64,000 nt of DNA from Microcoleus vaginatus WJT46-NPBG5 (GTDB lineage Bacteria > Cyanobacteriota > Cyanobacteriia > Cyanobacteriales > Oscillatoriaceae): assembly GCA_019359355.1 (NCBI GenBank), contig JAHHHM010000007.1, forward strand, positions 62,001-126,000. The letters run 5' to 3'. The notes under the pieces were generated by a model. That model ran no database searches and was not told the DNA's origin. It was given only the letters and a program-made list of their open reading frames with translations. The position numbers and the translations under genes are program-made. This document shows positions 46,291 to 55,552 of the stretch, one piece after another (positions within the stretch are counted from its first letter, which is position 1; each line of letters begins with the position of its first letter).

Positions 46291-46956
46291 TCTCTTATCT
46301 TCCTCTTTTTATACTTTAACCTCTGCACTTAATTTATATGGCTCTCCCCCATGAGCCTTCCTTCTTAGGACTGATTCATCACTGCCGGTGAAATAAGAAG
46401 AATAGTGAAGAAAAATTTTTATAACTTATTTTCAATCTTGTGATAGATTGACTTCTCTGCTTAAAGTTGATATTTAAACAACCCTTCAATTATGTCAAAC
46501 CTTTCCCTCATATCCTAGCTGGCAATTTTTCCCTGAGCCGGTAAAAGAACACATCCCGAACACTTTTTTTTGCCGGCAAGGCAGAAATTCAGTCACACAA
46601 ACATTAAATTGCTTTCCTTTGATAATTTAAATTATAAATTTAAACTTTGAAACTTGTCGGCTTAAATTGAATTTTACAGCCACTAAATCATGCAATTTTA
46701 AAGCAAAATAAAATCACTAATCAATCGCTCAAAGCGCTAAATTGGTTTAAAAAAGTCTTTCAAGCTAAGAACTTTATACTTTGACTGAATGCTGATTTTG
46801 CTGAGAAATGCTTAAATCTCGCCAAGGAAGCTTTGACTTTTTAATTAAAACTCTTTGATAAGGATTCCGGCATAAGCATAGCGTAAATTTCATTAATTCA
46901 ATAAGCTTTTTATCAAGAATTCCGCAAGAAGTCAATATAAAACTCCAAGATAAGTC

Positions 46957-46972
46957 TATCTATCGGTAGATA
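46957..46972. promoter_or_regulatory. Palindromic operator candidate 1 (TATCTA-TCGG-TAGATA)
   Basis: An inverted repeat TATCTA/TAGATA with a 4-nt centre, 163 bp before the ATG at 47135. The same half-sites recur at 47024-47039; a lone TAGATA half-site stands between them (about 46994-46999). Confidence 0.55.
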
Positions 46973-47023
46973 TTTGATTGGAAAAAGTGCCCTTAGATAC
47001 GCAGGCTGTGTAACTTCTTCTTC

Positions 47024-47039
47024 TATCTAACGATAGATA
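47024..47039. promoter_or_regulatory. Palindromic operator candidate 2 (TATCTA-ACGA-TAGATA)
   Basis: Same half-sites and centre length as 46957-46972, centre-to-centre 67 bp. Lies 96 bp upstream of the start codon at 47135, a plausible operator position for that gene. Confidence 0.55.
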
Positions 47040-47134
47040 TACCAATCTGAAATTATACCTAAAATTAAGTATCCAATGAGATTGCTCTAATTGGAAATAG
47101 ACAATATAGCAGTAGTGAAAGGGGTAAACAGTTT

Positions 47135-47749
47135 ATGTCATACTCAGAGCGCACAGAAAATAGAGTAGGTGAATCTGTTGTTGTAAATCCGGTTGTTGAC
47201 TACCATGATCGCGTCAGATGGGGTCCTATCTTTGCGGGAATTGTCGTTGCGATCAGCACCCAACTGGTTTTAAGTGCTTTAGGCGCTGCAATTGGGCTGA
47301 GTGCCGGCGCGTCTGGAACGAATGCCGGTGATGCTGCCTTGGGCGTGGGCATTTGGGCAATCATCAGTTTGCTGATTGCTTTATTTCTTGGGGGTTGGGT
47401 GATGGCTCGCACTTGTGGCCCGATGAACAGTAAAACCGCTCTGTTAAATGGTGCCATTCTTTGGGCAACCACTTTAGCAATTAGTTCTTGGTTGCTGGCA
47501 AGTGGAGTTTCGGGAACCTTCGGCGTTGTCGCCTCGAATGCTGGAGAAATCATTAACCAGGCGCAACAGTCCGGTGGTGTTAACGTACCCAACAACGCCC
47601 CCAATATCAACAACGCTGAAGCTCGCAACATTGCCGGTAACACAGCCAAAGCAGCTTGGTCTTTCATCTTCGGCTCTTTGCTGGGTTTAGTCGCCTCAAT
47701 GATTGGCGCTTCTGTCGGAGCAAGAAAACCGGGAGTGCGTGCCGTCTGA
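47135..47749 (+). CDS. Conserved membrane protein with four hydrophobic helices
   Basis: A 204-residue inner-membrane protein. After a charged N-terminus (about 30 residues) come Gly/Ala-rich helices: WGPIFAGIVVAISTQLVLSALGAAIGLSAGA, LGVGIWAIISLLIALFLGGWVMA, NGAILWATTLAISSWLLASG and AAWSFIFGSLLGLVASMIGASVGA. The loop before the last helix is Asn/Gln-rich and may be extracytoplasmic. Similar proteins occur in cyanobacteria and other bacteria near general-stress genes; function is unknown. GAAAGGGG about 12 nt upstream of the ATG is the ribosome site. Two TATCTA/TAGATA palindromes upstream suggest specific regulation. Confidence 0.8.
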   Translation: MSYSERTENRVGESVVVNPVVDYHDRVRWGPIFAGIVVAISTQLVLSALGAAIGLSAGASGTNAGDAALGVGIWAIISLLIALFLGGWVMARTCGPMNSKTALLNGAILWATTLAISSWLLASGVSGTFGVVASNAGEIINQAQQSGGVNVPNNAPNINNAEARNIAGNTAKAAWSFIFGSLLGLVASMIGASVGARKPGVRAV

Positions 47750-47817
47750 AAAGATTAAAATCTTTAGTTTCAATCGACACAGCCACACAGTCAGGAATCT
47801 GCATTAGCAATCAGTCA

Positions 47818-48360
47818 TCAGCTGTCTAAGGAACTACCGGCAGCAGATGGCTGTTCGCTTTTTGGAGGAAATAAATAAATCGCGCCAGAAATTAAAGTGA
47901 AAGCAACGGAAACCCAAAAGGCAATGAGGGCAGGAGTTTTCCAGCTATCAGGCGTGGGGGCAAGCAAAAGGGCAATTGCCGCAATTTGACTCACGGTTTT
48001 GAGCTTTCCCCAAAGATTGGCACCAGCAATCGTTTTTTGGTTAACCCGCCAGCCGGCAATCGTTAATTCCCGCGCCAAAATTAAAAACACGCCCCATGCC
48101 GGCACCCAATTAAGTTCTATAAATGCTAGCAAAGGCGCAAGTACCAGTAACTTATCTACCAACGGATCAAGAAACTTACCCAGATCGGTAATTTGGTTAA
48201 ATTTTCGAGCCACATAGCCATCCAGCCAATCTGTGCCGGCAGCCACCAAAAAAATGGTTAAACCAATCCAGCGGTGTGCAGGTGTTGGGTTGTGCAGCAA
48301 ATAGAGGAGAAAGGGAACTCCTAAAAGACGAGATAAAGTAATCCAGCTAGCAAGCGTCAT
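47818..48360 (-). CDS. pgsA: CDP-diacylglycerol-glycerol-3-phosphate 3-phosphatidyltransferase
   Basis: PgsA makes phosphatidylglycerol phosphate in the membrane, the committed step to phosphatidylglycerol, essential for photosystem function in cyanobacteria. The CDP-alcohol phosphotransferase signature is intact: Asp44-x2-Asp47-Gly-x2-Ala51-Arg52-x8-Gly61-x3-Asp65-x3-Asp69 (in DWLDGYVAR...GKFLDPLVDK). It has about four to five membrane helices and a typical length of 180. The start ATG 48360 lacks a strong ribosome site. It converges with the membrane-protein gene, 69 bp between stops. Confidence 0.95.
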   Translation of the reverse strand: MTLASWITLSRLLGVPFLLYLLHNPTPAHRWIGLTIFLVAAGTDWLDGYVARKFNQITDLGKFLDPLVDKLLVLAPLLAFIELNWVPAWGVFLILARELTIAGWRVNQKTIAGANLWGKLKTVSQIAAIALLLAPTPDSWKTPALIAFWVSVAFTLISGAIYLFPPKSEQPSAAGSSLDS

Positions 48361-48581
48361 TAGTTTTTAAAACACGGCGACTGGCTACCAGCTTATATCA
48401 ATTTTGGAGTTTAAATTTTAGAGATGCCGATAAAAGTTTGAGAACAAAGCTTCTTGCCGGCCAAATACTTTTATACAAAACCATCGCAACTAGACTATTT
48501 ACTCAGCACTTAATAAAAAAACCTGCAATAGCAGGTTGGATGAGAACGATATACAAGCCTTGCGATTACTCTTCGCTGCGC

Positions 48582-49280
48582 TTAACAAGCGCCATTTTTA
48601 TTCAAAACAACGGCAATTGTCTTCAAGATCAAGTTGATGTCATAAACAATTGACCACTTCCGTTGGTAATTGAGATCCATCCGAACAATCTCTTCAAAAT
48701 CTTTGACACAGGAGCGACCGTTCGCTTGCCATTCGCCGGTTATCCCCGGTTTAACATTCAGGCGTTGCCAGTGATGGCTTTCATATTGCTCAACTTCGTC
48801 GGGAGTTGGGGGTCTAGTTCCCACCAAACTCATATCACCCATCAAAACGTTCCAAAATTGCGGTAGTTCATCTAAGCTAGTGCGTCTGAGGAACCGGCCC
48901 ACACGGGTGATGCGGGGGTCATTCTCATTTTTAAATATATGCCCATTCGCTTCGTTATTTACTAAATGCTTGAGCCGATCTGCTCCTACAACCATTGAAC
49001 GAAACTTCCAAATTCGGAATTTTTTCCCTTTATAACCGCAACGAATTTGGCTGTAAAGTATTGGGCCTGGATTGTCTAGCTGCATCAAAAATGCAACTGG
49101 AATCGCAAAAACAATAGCGATGGCTAAACCAACCAAAGCTCCCAAAATATCAAGCAGGCGTTTGGCTTTATTTGTTACCGATGGATGCAACTCTTGCTCA
49201 TACGACATCAGCTCATTCGTGGAGTTACACCTAGAAGGATGGCTCGATAGGGAAGTGGAGAAATTAGAAGTAGTAATCAC
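48582..49280 (-). CDS. Polyprenyl-phosphate sugar phosphotransferase (bacterial sugar transferase)
   Basis: The initiating glycosyltransferase type of exopolysaccharide and O-antigen synthesis, transferring a sugar phosphate to undecaprenyl phosphate. It has a single re-entrant or membrane helix (LVGLAIAIVFAIPVAFLMQL) and the family motifs: KRLLDILGA, GPILYSQIRCGYKGKKFRIWKFRSMV, DPRITRVGRFLRRTSLDELPQFWNVLMGDMSLVGTRPP and RLNVKPGITGEWQANGR. Length 232 (or about 208 if the ATG at 49208 is used) is the short WbaP-C/PglC-like form. The sugar is unknown. No other polysaccharide genes are adjacent. Confidence 0.93.
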   Translation of the reverse strand: MITTSNFSTSLSSHPSRCNSTNELMSYEQELHPSVTNKAKRLLDILGALVGLAIAIVFAIPVAFLMQLDNPGPILYSQIRCGYKGKKFRIWKFRSMVVGADRLKHLVNNEANGHIFKNENDPRITRVGRFLRRTSLDELPQFWNVLMGDMSLVGTRPPTPDEVEQYESHHWQRLNVKPGITGEWQANGRSCVKDFEEIVRMDLNYQRKWSIVYDINLILKTIAVVLNKNGAC

Positions 49281-49809
49281 GGCTCAGCTACAACTTGTAT
49301 AGAATTCAGGTGTTCTTAGGCTATATATTAAGGGACTTCCAGAATAAAACCCCTGTGATAAATACTGAGATTTACTAAATCTTTGAATTAGCACTGGTTT
49401 TGTAAAGTTCTCATGTTTTTCTCTAAAAAATTCAGGAAATTACCGGAAAGAAGTTGGAGTAAACTGCTTGGTTTTCCGCTTGGGTTCTTTTCTGAATGAT
49501 TGAGGATTATCCTACAGGAACTAGCAAATACTGCTGTTGCCAAATTGCCAATTACTCCCTCCTCCTTTAGGATTAGAAAGGGTGAGGGGGTTAGGGGGTG
49601 ATAGGGTGAGGGGGTGAGGCTTTCAGGTCAAAAAGGGCTGATTTTGCGTGTAAATCAGTTTTTTAATCTTGGATAAAAACGTTCACGAGTCGTGAAAAGG
49701 AAGTCTGCCGTTCCTGATGAATCAGTTCTAATCCATCAGATTTGAGGGTAGTTATGAGGAAAATTGGCGGGGTTGTCTCAACCGCGCCTCTGTCGCCGGC
49801 GCTAACAGC
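49281..49809. other. Intergenic spacer with GGTGAGGG repeats
   Basis: A 529-bp gap between the sugar transferase start and the giant gene's stop. At about 49568-49620 it holds repeated GGTGAGGGG/TTAGGGGGTG units of the STRR kind. A possible promoter for the sugar transferase lies near 49290-49350. No gene is recognised. Confidence 0.5.
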
Positions 49810-52800
49810 TCACCAGTCTTGAGCACTTACGTCCAACAGCGATGCAGATTTTTGGAAACGCTGCCCCAAATCCACCGTAAATGGCTCTTCTAATTGCTGA
49901 TAGGTGCCGGCTACCAACTGGTTGAAATAGGTTCTTAGCCGTTGAAATTGCTGAGGATTCGGACGATAAGTTTGATTATCTTCCTTATAGAAAAGGGGAG
50001 CCGCATTAAGTCCGAGGAAATCAGGATCTTGCCGGCACTCCTGACTCAGCAGCACCGCATCGATCTCACTTGGCAATAAACCGGCAGGCAGCGCACCCTC
50101 AAGGATCGTAAAAATACGCGCCTGACAAGCACGAGTATTAATCCCTCGGCGTTCGAGTAACCGCACAATCTCCGCAACATTACAGGCATGGTTGGGAAAC
50201 GCACTCAAAAGTTCTCTTAGCAAAAAGAAATCGCTATACTGCTGCCGGTGGATATCAAAAACTTGGGGGTGGAGAGGCAACGCCGCCAAACCGCAGGCTA
50301 TACGACTACAAGCCGGCGGACGGTGATCTTGATAAGTATCCTGAATAATCGTGGCATTCGGCAGTTTTTGCCGTAACCAGCGAGCGATCGCCGGCAAAGA
50401 AGCCGTGGCACCTGTACAAATCGCTTGGTCAATGGCCACCGGCTGAATGCCGGTCTGGCTCAGCAACACATTCAGCTCTCGATTCAAGCGCTGAACAAAC
50501 GGAACAAACACCCGGCTTTCCAATTCCTTGCGAGTGCAAGTCCAGCGCTGGTTTCCAAGCTGTAGCGTAAAGCGATCTTGGTGTTGCAAAATCACTTTCA
50601 AATGCTTCGCCGCGTCTAAAAGTGCCTCTCCCTCCGCTGAACCGTGCAAAAGCTGCTGCAATTGATAGCGTTTGTGCAGATCCGGCTGACCGGCTTGAGG
50701 TAAATCTTGTAAAGCGGAAATAAAAGCTGTTTTGCCGGTTCGTTCACCTTTTAACAGCAATTGGCAGATAATATCTTGGTCAATCGCATCACCGGCATAG
50801 GGACAACTGAGAAAGTTGAAGTCACTGTAGGTTAAATCTTGAAGATTCGCCGGCAAATTGACCAGCGCCAATTCCGACGTCACCGCACCGGCACTTAAAA
50901 TCAGCGTCTCTCCCAACGAGTCTGCATTAAACAGATCGAGTTTTTGAGAAACACTGCTAGGCACGCTCAACGTTTCACCGGCAGCGCCCCGCACAACCGA
51001 CAGCACCGCCCCGATCGCATCCTCAACCACAACAATTTGCTCAGCGCGACGTACCAACCCAGCACCCAGCACAGCCTCGCGTAAATTAAAACTGTAGCTA
51101 TCGGGCCACTGCGCCGGCTGATTTAAAAACACCCCCGCCAACTGAGTTAGCGCCGAGTGAAACGTTGCCGACTCCAGACCGGCAGCGCCCGTTAATAAAC
51201 CAGTTTCTAGATGATTCTGGAGGGGATTAAGCGTCGCCAGCAGAGCTGCCAGCGCTTGTTGCAGCCAGCTTAGAGGAATTTTTTCGCCGGCAGACCACTG
51301 TAGAACCGGCTCCCACGGCAGCGCTGAGTGAGTCAGGGCATCCCGGTCAATTTTGGTGCCGGTCATGCCTAGCCTCAAATAAGGCTTAAAGTGATCTAGC
51401 TGCATCCCCGTGCTGTTCTCAGTTGCCCTAGCCCACTCAGCGCTCATCTCTGGCCGGCTGACAGTCGTGGGTAAGCGAAACCAACGTTCCACCGGCACTC
51501 CAGATTCGGCTGGTTCCGTTGCCATCCAGTAGACCGGATACACCTCACAGCTTTGACGGTTCAGCAGCGCGGCTGAAAGGCCGGTTGTGCCAAAGTCAAT
51601 GCCAAGATACCAGATTTTTTCCCCTGGCTCCTCTTCAACCACAATCGCCGGCGGTTGGGCTTTGGCAACGGTTTGAGTCACTTCCTGCGTCTGGGAAAAC
51701 CGATTTTCTCCAACCCCAGCCGGTTCAGACGTGGCAGACTCATAGACTTCTAGGAGGTTTGCCGCCTCTAAATCCTTTTTTTTTTCACGGCTGGAATCTG
51801 GGGCGTCCGGTTCCACAGGTGGCAGGGCTTCATCCGCCAGCATATCGGTCAAACTACCCACTGGGCGCGGTTTCTCAGACTCACGGGGCACTGGAATGTC
51901 TTCATTGACACTCGTCAACAGATTATCAAGGGTAGTGCCCATCTTTTCGCCCTTGACTGCTGCCGTCTCCGTGACACCCGACTCTGGGGACACCGGAAAG
52001 TCTTCATTCAAGCTGGCAAACAGATCATCCAGGGTTGAGGTGCCCATGTCGTCGGGGGAAACAGTGCCGGTGGTATCGGGATTCCAATTTTGTGACTCAA
52101 ATAAATCGCGTGCCTCTCCCTCAACAGGTGCCGGGGGTTCCTCAGTCAAGCTGGCAAACAGATCGTCAAGAGTTGAGCTGCCGGCATCCTCAGCAGCGCA
52201 CCGTCTGCTGATTGCCTTTGGGGTGCTATCGGCAGACTCAAATAAATCTTGGGGTGCCGACGAGGCAGTTGCCGAACTCATGCTGGCAAAAGCCTCTTCC
52301 AGGGTCATGTTGGGCGTGTCTGTGGGTGGTAGGGGAGGATTAGAGTCCACCCAATCTGCCGGCACAGCCTCGCTCTCACCGGCCAACTCGGCGAACCAAT
52401 CATCCACACTTGCTAAAAGCGCTTGTTCTTCAGGAGTTGCCGCTAAATCTGCAACACTTAGCTCATCCGGTGATGCCCCTAAATTTGGGCTGCTGGGCGA
52501 TGCCGGCGCTTGGGATATCTCTATTTCTTCTGTCCACTGTCCAAGGGTTGTGTTTTCCCAATTTTGTTGGGGCAGGCGTTCCGGGGGCGTGGGCGTCGGT
52601 TCGAGGGGCAATCCGGGTTTCTCATGTGTCCGCTCATTCACAGCCACGTCTAAATCTGCCGACACGTTAAGCGCCTCGGCACTGAAGTCGTCAAAACCTT
52701 CTAGGCTGGAAAGATCATTCTGGAGTTGCTGTAGAGTTGTGATCTTGACGGCAAGCGCGCGATCTGGATCTTCTTCCTCTATAGAAGTGGGTAGCAGATT

Positions 52801-54897
52801 TTCATCGGGCGAGGCTGGGATGTAGTTGTCGGTCGCCCAATCGTCAAAAAGACTTAAAGCATCGGATTCCTGAGTGGTTTGCGGTGCCGGCTCTTTTTTA
52901 GCTTTGCGAGGCGTTGTCTCTGTGGGTTGTTTCGTGGGTGAGGGGGCTGCCGGTTCTGGGAATAAGTTTGAGGGCGTTTCCTGTACTTCTAGATTGTCTG
53001 CCCTACTGGCAACAACCTCCGTCACTGATGCCGGTTCAGCAACAACTTGTGAGGGGTTGAGATCAATTTCTGCTGGTTTTTCTTCAAATAAATCTTCAAG
53101 ATTCTGAGGGCTTTGATCCGCAGCCGGTTCCTCCTCAAAAAATAGAAATTCTTCCAGTGACTGCGCTGCCGGCTCGGTGGCTTGAGCGGGTAAGGATGTC
53201 TCAATGTTTCCCTCAGCCGGTTCTGTAAACCCTTCAAACAATGCTTCTTCAAACAGAGCTAAACCGGCACTTTCTGCGGGGGCTGGGGCTGCTGGTTGAG
53301 CCGGCACCGCTTCTTCATCAACTCCAAATAAGTTGTCATAGAGATTGTTGAGCTGTTGCTCCATGCCGACGGGATCTTCCCCAGGACTTAACCCGGCTTC
53401 TGTTGGGGAAGTTTCAGCGGTGGGCGCGGCTGATTCTTCTTGCCATTCTGCGCCCAGCAAATCCAGCCAAGCATCAAAATCTTCTTGCTCTGTTTCGGTG
53501 GCTTCAGAGTCAATTGCTGTTGCTGGTGAGAGGACATCTTGCCCCGTCAGGGAGGTATCTGCGGCGAGTGACTGGGCGGAGTTGGCAGATCCCACTTCCA
53601 AATCCATCAGCAATTCTTCGATAACTGCCTGATTATCTGGGACATTGGGCGCTGGTTCCATAGCAGAGAGGGCTGCCGGCTCAAATTCTACTGGGCTTTC
53701 CCGCTCAACCGATCCTTGACTTCCCCGTACAGCGTTCTGATCTTGTCCGCTTTTGCTCGCTTTCTGTGCCGGTGTTGCGGCAGATTCAGCGCTACGTCGC
53801 TTTGCTTTAGTCTGGGCTTGTGCTTCAGTTGCTTTTGCCTGTGCCGGTGGTGGAGACAGCTCGCGCTTTTTCTTGGCCTCGCTTGCCGGCAACTTGGCTT
53901 GTGAAGCTGTTGGGGAAGGAATTTCGCCAGATGCCGGTTCTAGATTCGCCACCGGCGGCGGTGATTGCAAAAAGCCGGCTGCTTCTTGCCCTAACTTTAG
54001 CGCCAGGTGATTGACCAAGTGAGTAAACATGGTCTCACCCTGCTGCCCCAGGCTGTGCATCTTTTCCAGTCCGGTGGACAAAGACTCTTCATAGCCGTGA
54101 ACATTCCGCAGCAGGGCTTCAAATACCACACTGATGGTAGAATCGAGCGTCATTAATAGCTCGTCGCTTTTTTGCTGCAGCGCCTGCATTTGCTCTAGGC
54201 GCTGGCGTGGGTGAAGCGGTGGGGCAGAAACTTGCCGGTATGCGGCGGATGGGTCCCAGACGGGGATGTAGGGGAGTGGCTCAGGTTCACCGGCTCCTTC
54301 TAAGGCGGGGCTTTGGTAGCCGGCAACCGATTCATAATTTAAAAGCTGGTGTTCTATATTATTGAGGGTCTGGCTGACTTGCTGAGTGAGACTCTCGTGT
54401 ACACGCCCCATCAACACTTGCAAAAATTCTGAAATGATTTGCTGCTGGTAAGCCGACTGCTGGGCGAGAGTGTGCTGCTGTTGTCGCTGTGCATCCAGTT
54501 GCCGGATTTCTTTGACCAGGGTGTTGCGTTCGCGCTGTAAGGCTTCTAAGTCTGCTTGCAAGGGCTGCATGAGGTTAGCGCGTAACCCCATCATGTCTTG
54601 GACAACCGATTGCAATACCTGTTCAATGGCAACCGGATCGGGGGTGTTTTGTGGTGTTGGGGAACTTTGAACCGGCTTGATGTTGGTTGCCGGCGGTGCG
54701 ATGGCGGTTTGAGCCATGAAATCATTTGCGGCGATTTGTTGCCGCAGTTCTACCAGATAGCTGCGAGTTCGCTCTAGAACCCGACGTGAGTCTTTTGCAG
54801 TTTCTCCCATCCACGGCAAGCGCGGACTCGGCTGCCGCAGCACCCCGTCAATATCAGCGATCAGTTCTTGAATTCGATCCAGATGAGAACTCACCAT
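49810..54897 (-). CDS. Giant protein: coiled coil, long acidic disordered region, C-terminal Hsp70/actin-like ATPase domain
   Basis: A 1695-residue protein. Residues 1-270 are helical with coiled-coil character (LRERNTLVKEI-like heptads, QALQQKSDELLMTLDS). About 310-1085 are low complexity and acidic (Glu, Pro, Ser, Ala), with recurrent short motifs of the form LDDLFASL, e.g. STLDDLFASL twice, TLDNLLTSV, TLEEAFASM, LEDLFEE and DDWFAEL. From about 1095 an actin/Hsp70-like ATPase starts with phosphate-1 motif WYLGIDFGTTGLSAALLN; later LSAGAVTSELALV and CTGATASLPAIARWLRQKL fit phosphate-2 and adenosine motifs. About 200 C-terminal residues follow without a recognised Hsp70 substrate domain. It is thus a nucleotide-dependent scaffold or chaperone-like protein; client unknown. 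No operon partners. Confidence 0.85.
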   Translation of the reverse strand: MVSSHLDRIQELIADIDGVLRQPSPRLPWMGETAKDSRRVLERTRSYLVELRQQIAANDFMAQTAIAPPATNIKPVQSSPTPQNTPDPVAIEQVLQSVVQDMMGLRANLMQPLQADLEALQRERNTLVKEIRQLDAQRQQQHTLAQQSAYQQQIISEFLQVLMGRVHESLTQQVSQTLNNIEHQLLNYESVAGYQSPALEGAGEPEPLPYIPVWDPSAAYRQVSAPPLHPRQRLEQMQALQQKSDELLMTLDSTISVVFEALLRNVHGYEESLSTGLEKMHSLGQQGETMFTHLVNHLALKLGQEAAGFLQSPPPVANLEPASGEIPSPTASQAKLPASEAKKKRELSPPPAQAKATEAQAQTKAKRRSAESAATPAQKASKSGQDQNAVRGSQGSVERESPVEFEPAALSAMEPAPNVPDNQAVIEELLMDLEVGSANSAQSLAADTSLTGQDVLSPATAIDSEATETEQEDFDAWLDLLGAEWQEESAAPTAETSPTEAGLSPGEDPVGMEQQLNNLYDNLFGVDEEAVPAQPAAPAPAESAGLALFEEALFEGFTEPAEGNIETSLPAQATEPAAQSLEEFLFFEEEPAADQSPQNLEDLFEEKPAEIDLNPSQVVAEPASVTEVVASRADNLEVQETPSNLFPEPAAPSPTKQPTETTPRKAKKEPAPQTTQESDALSLFDDWATDNYIPASPDENLLPTSIEEEDPDRALAVKITTLQQLQNDLSSLEGFDDFSAEALNVSADLDVAVNERTHEKPGLPLEPTPTPPERLPQQNWENTTLGQWTEEIEISQAPASPSSPNLGASPDELSVADLAATPEEQALLASVDDWFAELAGESEAVPADWVDSNPPLPPTDTPNMTLEEAFASMSSATASSAPQDLFESADSTPKAISRRCAAEDAGSSTLDDLFASLTEEPPAPVEGEARDLFESQNWNPDTTGTVSPDDMGTSTLDDLFASLNEDFPVSPESGVTETAAVKGEKMGTTLDNLLTSVNEDIPVPRESEKPRPVGSLTDMLADEALPPVEPDAPDSSREKKKDLEAANLLEVYESATSEPAGVGENRFSQTQEVTQTVAKAQPPAIVVEEEPGEKIWYLGIDFGTTGLSAALLNRQSCEVYPVYWMATEPAESGVPVERWFRLPTTVSRPEMSAEWARATENSTGMQLDHFKPYLRLGMTGTKIDRDALTHSALPWEPVLQWSAGEKIPLSWLQQALAALLATLNPLQNHLETGLLTGAAGLESATFHSALTQLAGVFLNQPAQWPDSYSFNLREAVLGAGLVRRAEQIVVVEDAIGAVLSVVRGAAGETLSVPSSVSQKLDLFNADSLGETLILSAGAVTSELALVNLPANLQDLTYSDFNFLSCPYAGDAIDQDIICQLLLKGERTGKTAFISALQDLPQAGQPDLHKRYQLQQLLHGSAEGEALLDAAKHLKVILQHQDRFTLQLGNQRWTCTRKELESRVFVPFVQRLNRELNVLLSQTGIQPVAIDQAICTGATASLPAIARWLRQKLPNATIIQDTYQDHRPPACSRIACGLAALPLHPQVFDIHRQQYSDFFLLRELLSAFPNHACNVAEIVRLLERRGINTRACQARIFTILEGALPAGLLPSEIDAVLLSQECRQDPDFLGLNAAPLFYKEDNQTYRPNPQQFQRLRTYFNQLVAGTYQQLEEPFTVDLGQRFQKSASLLDVSAQDW

Positions 54898-55081
54898 AGA
54901 ACCCCTGGCTAGAACGTGCGTCAGCTAGATTTAAACTCCCGGAAACCCGGCTGTTACTTTCTATCATGCTAGATTTCCCTCAAGTTTTGAGTGATATCTC
55001 CCGCTTGTGGGGCGGTGATCGCCGGCATCTAGCATCAGTGCCGGTTGAGTATACTATACTCTATGCTTCTGGCCAAGTTCT
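54898..55081. other. Upstream region of the giant gene
   Basis: A 184-bp stretch before the second-repeat block. It contains GAGTATACTATACTCTATGC (55048-55067), a near-palindromic AT-rich run that may hold a promoter. Nothing else is recognised. Confidence 0.35.
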
Positions 55082-55292
55082 TTGTGAATAACAGGGAAAG
55101 GGGAGAAAGGTTTTTACGCAAGTTCTCCGACCGCTCCTCCTAGAGGTAGCGGCTTGTGAATAACAGGGAAAGGGGAGAAAGGTTTTTACAACAGATTCAA
55201 TCGGATTTTTTAGCTTTACTTTTTTGCTTGAAGCCTCCTCTCTCATCCTGGGAGAAAGGTTTTTACAACAGATTCAATCGGATTTTTTAGCT
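55082..55292. repeat. Second repeat block: 36-nt repeats with a spacer-like insert (CRISPR-like remnant)
   Basis: Two exact 36-nt copies (55082-55117, 55154-55189) start TTGTGAATAACAGGGAAAGG and end GGAGAAAGGTTTTTAC. They flank a 36-nt insert (55118-55153) that equals spacer 11 of the main array at 35 of 36 positions. A 43-nt piece (end of the repeat plus the next 26 nt) is duplicated exactly at 55173-55215 and 55250-55292. The repeat is unrelated to that of the main array. Geometry (36/36) is CRISPR-like, but with only two full repeats it could also be a remnant or a tandem duplication. Confidence 0.7.
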
Positions 55293-55552
55293 GAGCCGGT
55301 GGCGCGGATGGGTAGGTGTTTAGCAGGGAGGGGGGAGAAAATGGGGTTTAAGCTTATATTCTGCAAGGGTTTGGGGGCAATCATTGATCGCATTCGAGCC
55401 GCGCAATCGCTGGAATGCTTACGGCTACTAGATTTGAGTTTAGTGCCGGTGATGATTTTGTTGACGCAAGTCAGGTTGATAGACTATGATCAACGGGATT
55501 CGCGCAACCGCACCTTGAAAACTATATAAAGCACGGTCTTCAGACCCGCGCT
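55293..55552 (+). promoter_or_regulatory. Probable CRISPR leader
   Basis: The 260 bp before the first repeat, on the side that fits the repeat orientation (repeats end GATTGAAAC). It includes ACCTTGAAAACTATATAAAG (55512-55531) near the array and ACGCAAGTCAG (55464-55474), the latter repeated at the start of spacers 1 and 2. It ends CTTCAGACCCGCGCT, which recurs before repeat 19. Confidence 0.55.

Larger units (their letters stand above)
46291..47134. other. Long AT-rich divergent spacer, 844 bp
   Basis: Between two outward-facing genes. It is markedly AT-rich (46590-46800 has almost no GC runs), without a supported open frame, and ends with two related 16-bp palindromes at 46957-46972 and 47024-47039. 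Its size would accommodate a small RNA or extended regulatory region; none is recognised. Confidence 0.5.

Noticed and set aside
51896-52825. A 309-aa plus-strand frame inside the giant gene
   Set aside because: Ser/Val-rich composition is the antisense of the Glu/Pro/Ser-rich low-complexity region; no ribosome site or domain.
55224-55529. 101-aa plus-strand frame through the repeat block and leader
   Set aside because: It runs through the duplicated 43-nt repeat and the leader; no similarity to Cas1, Cas2 or any family I recognise.
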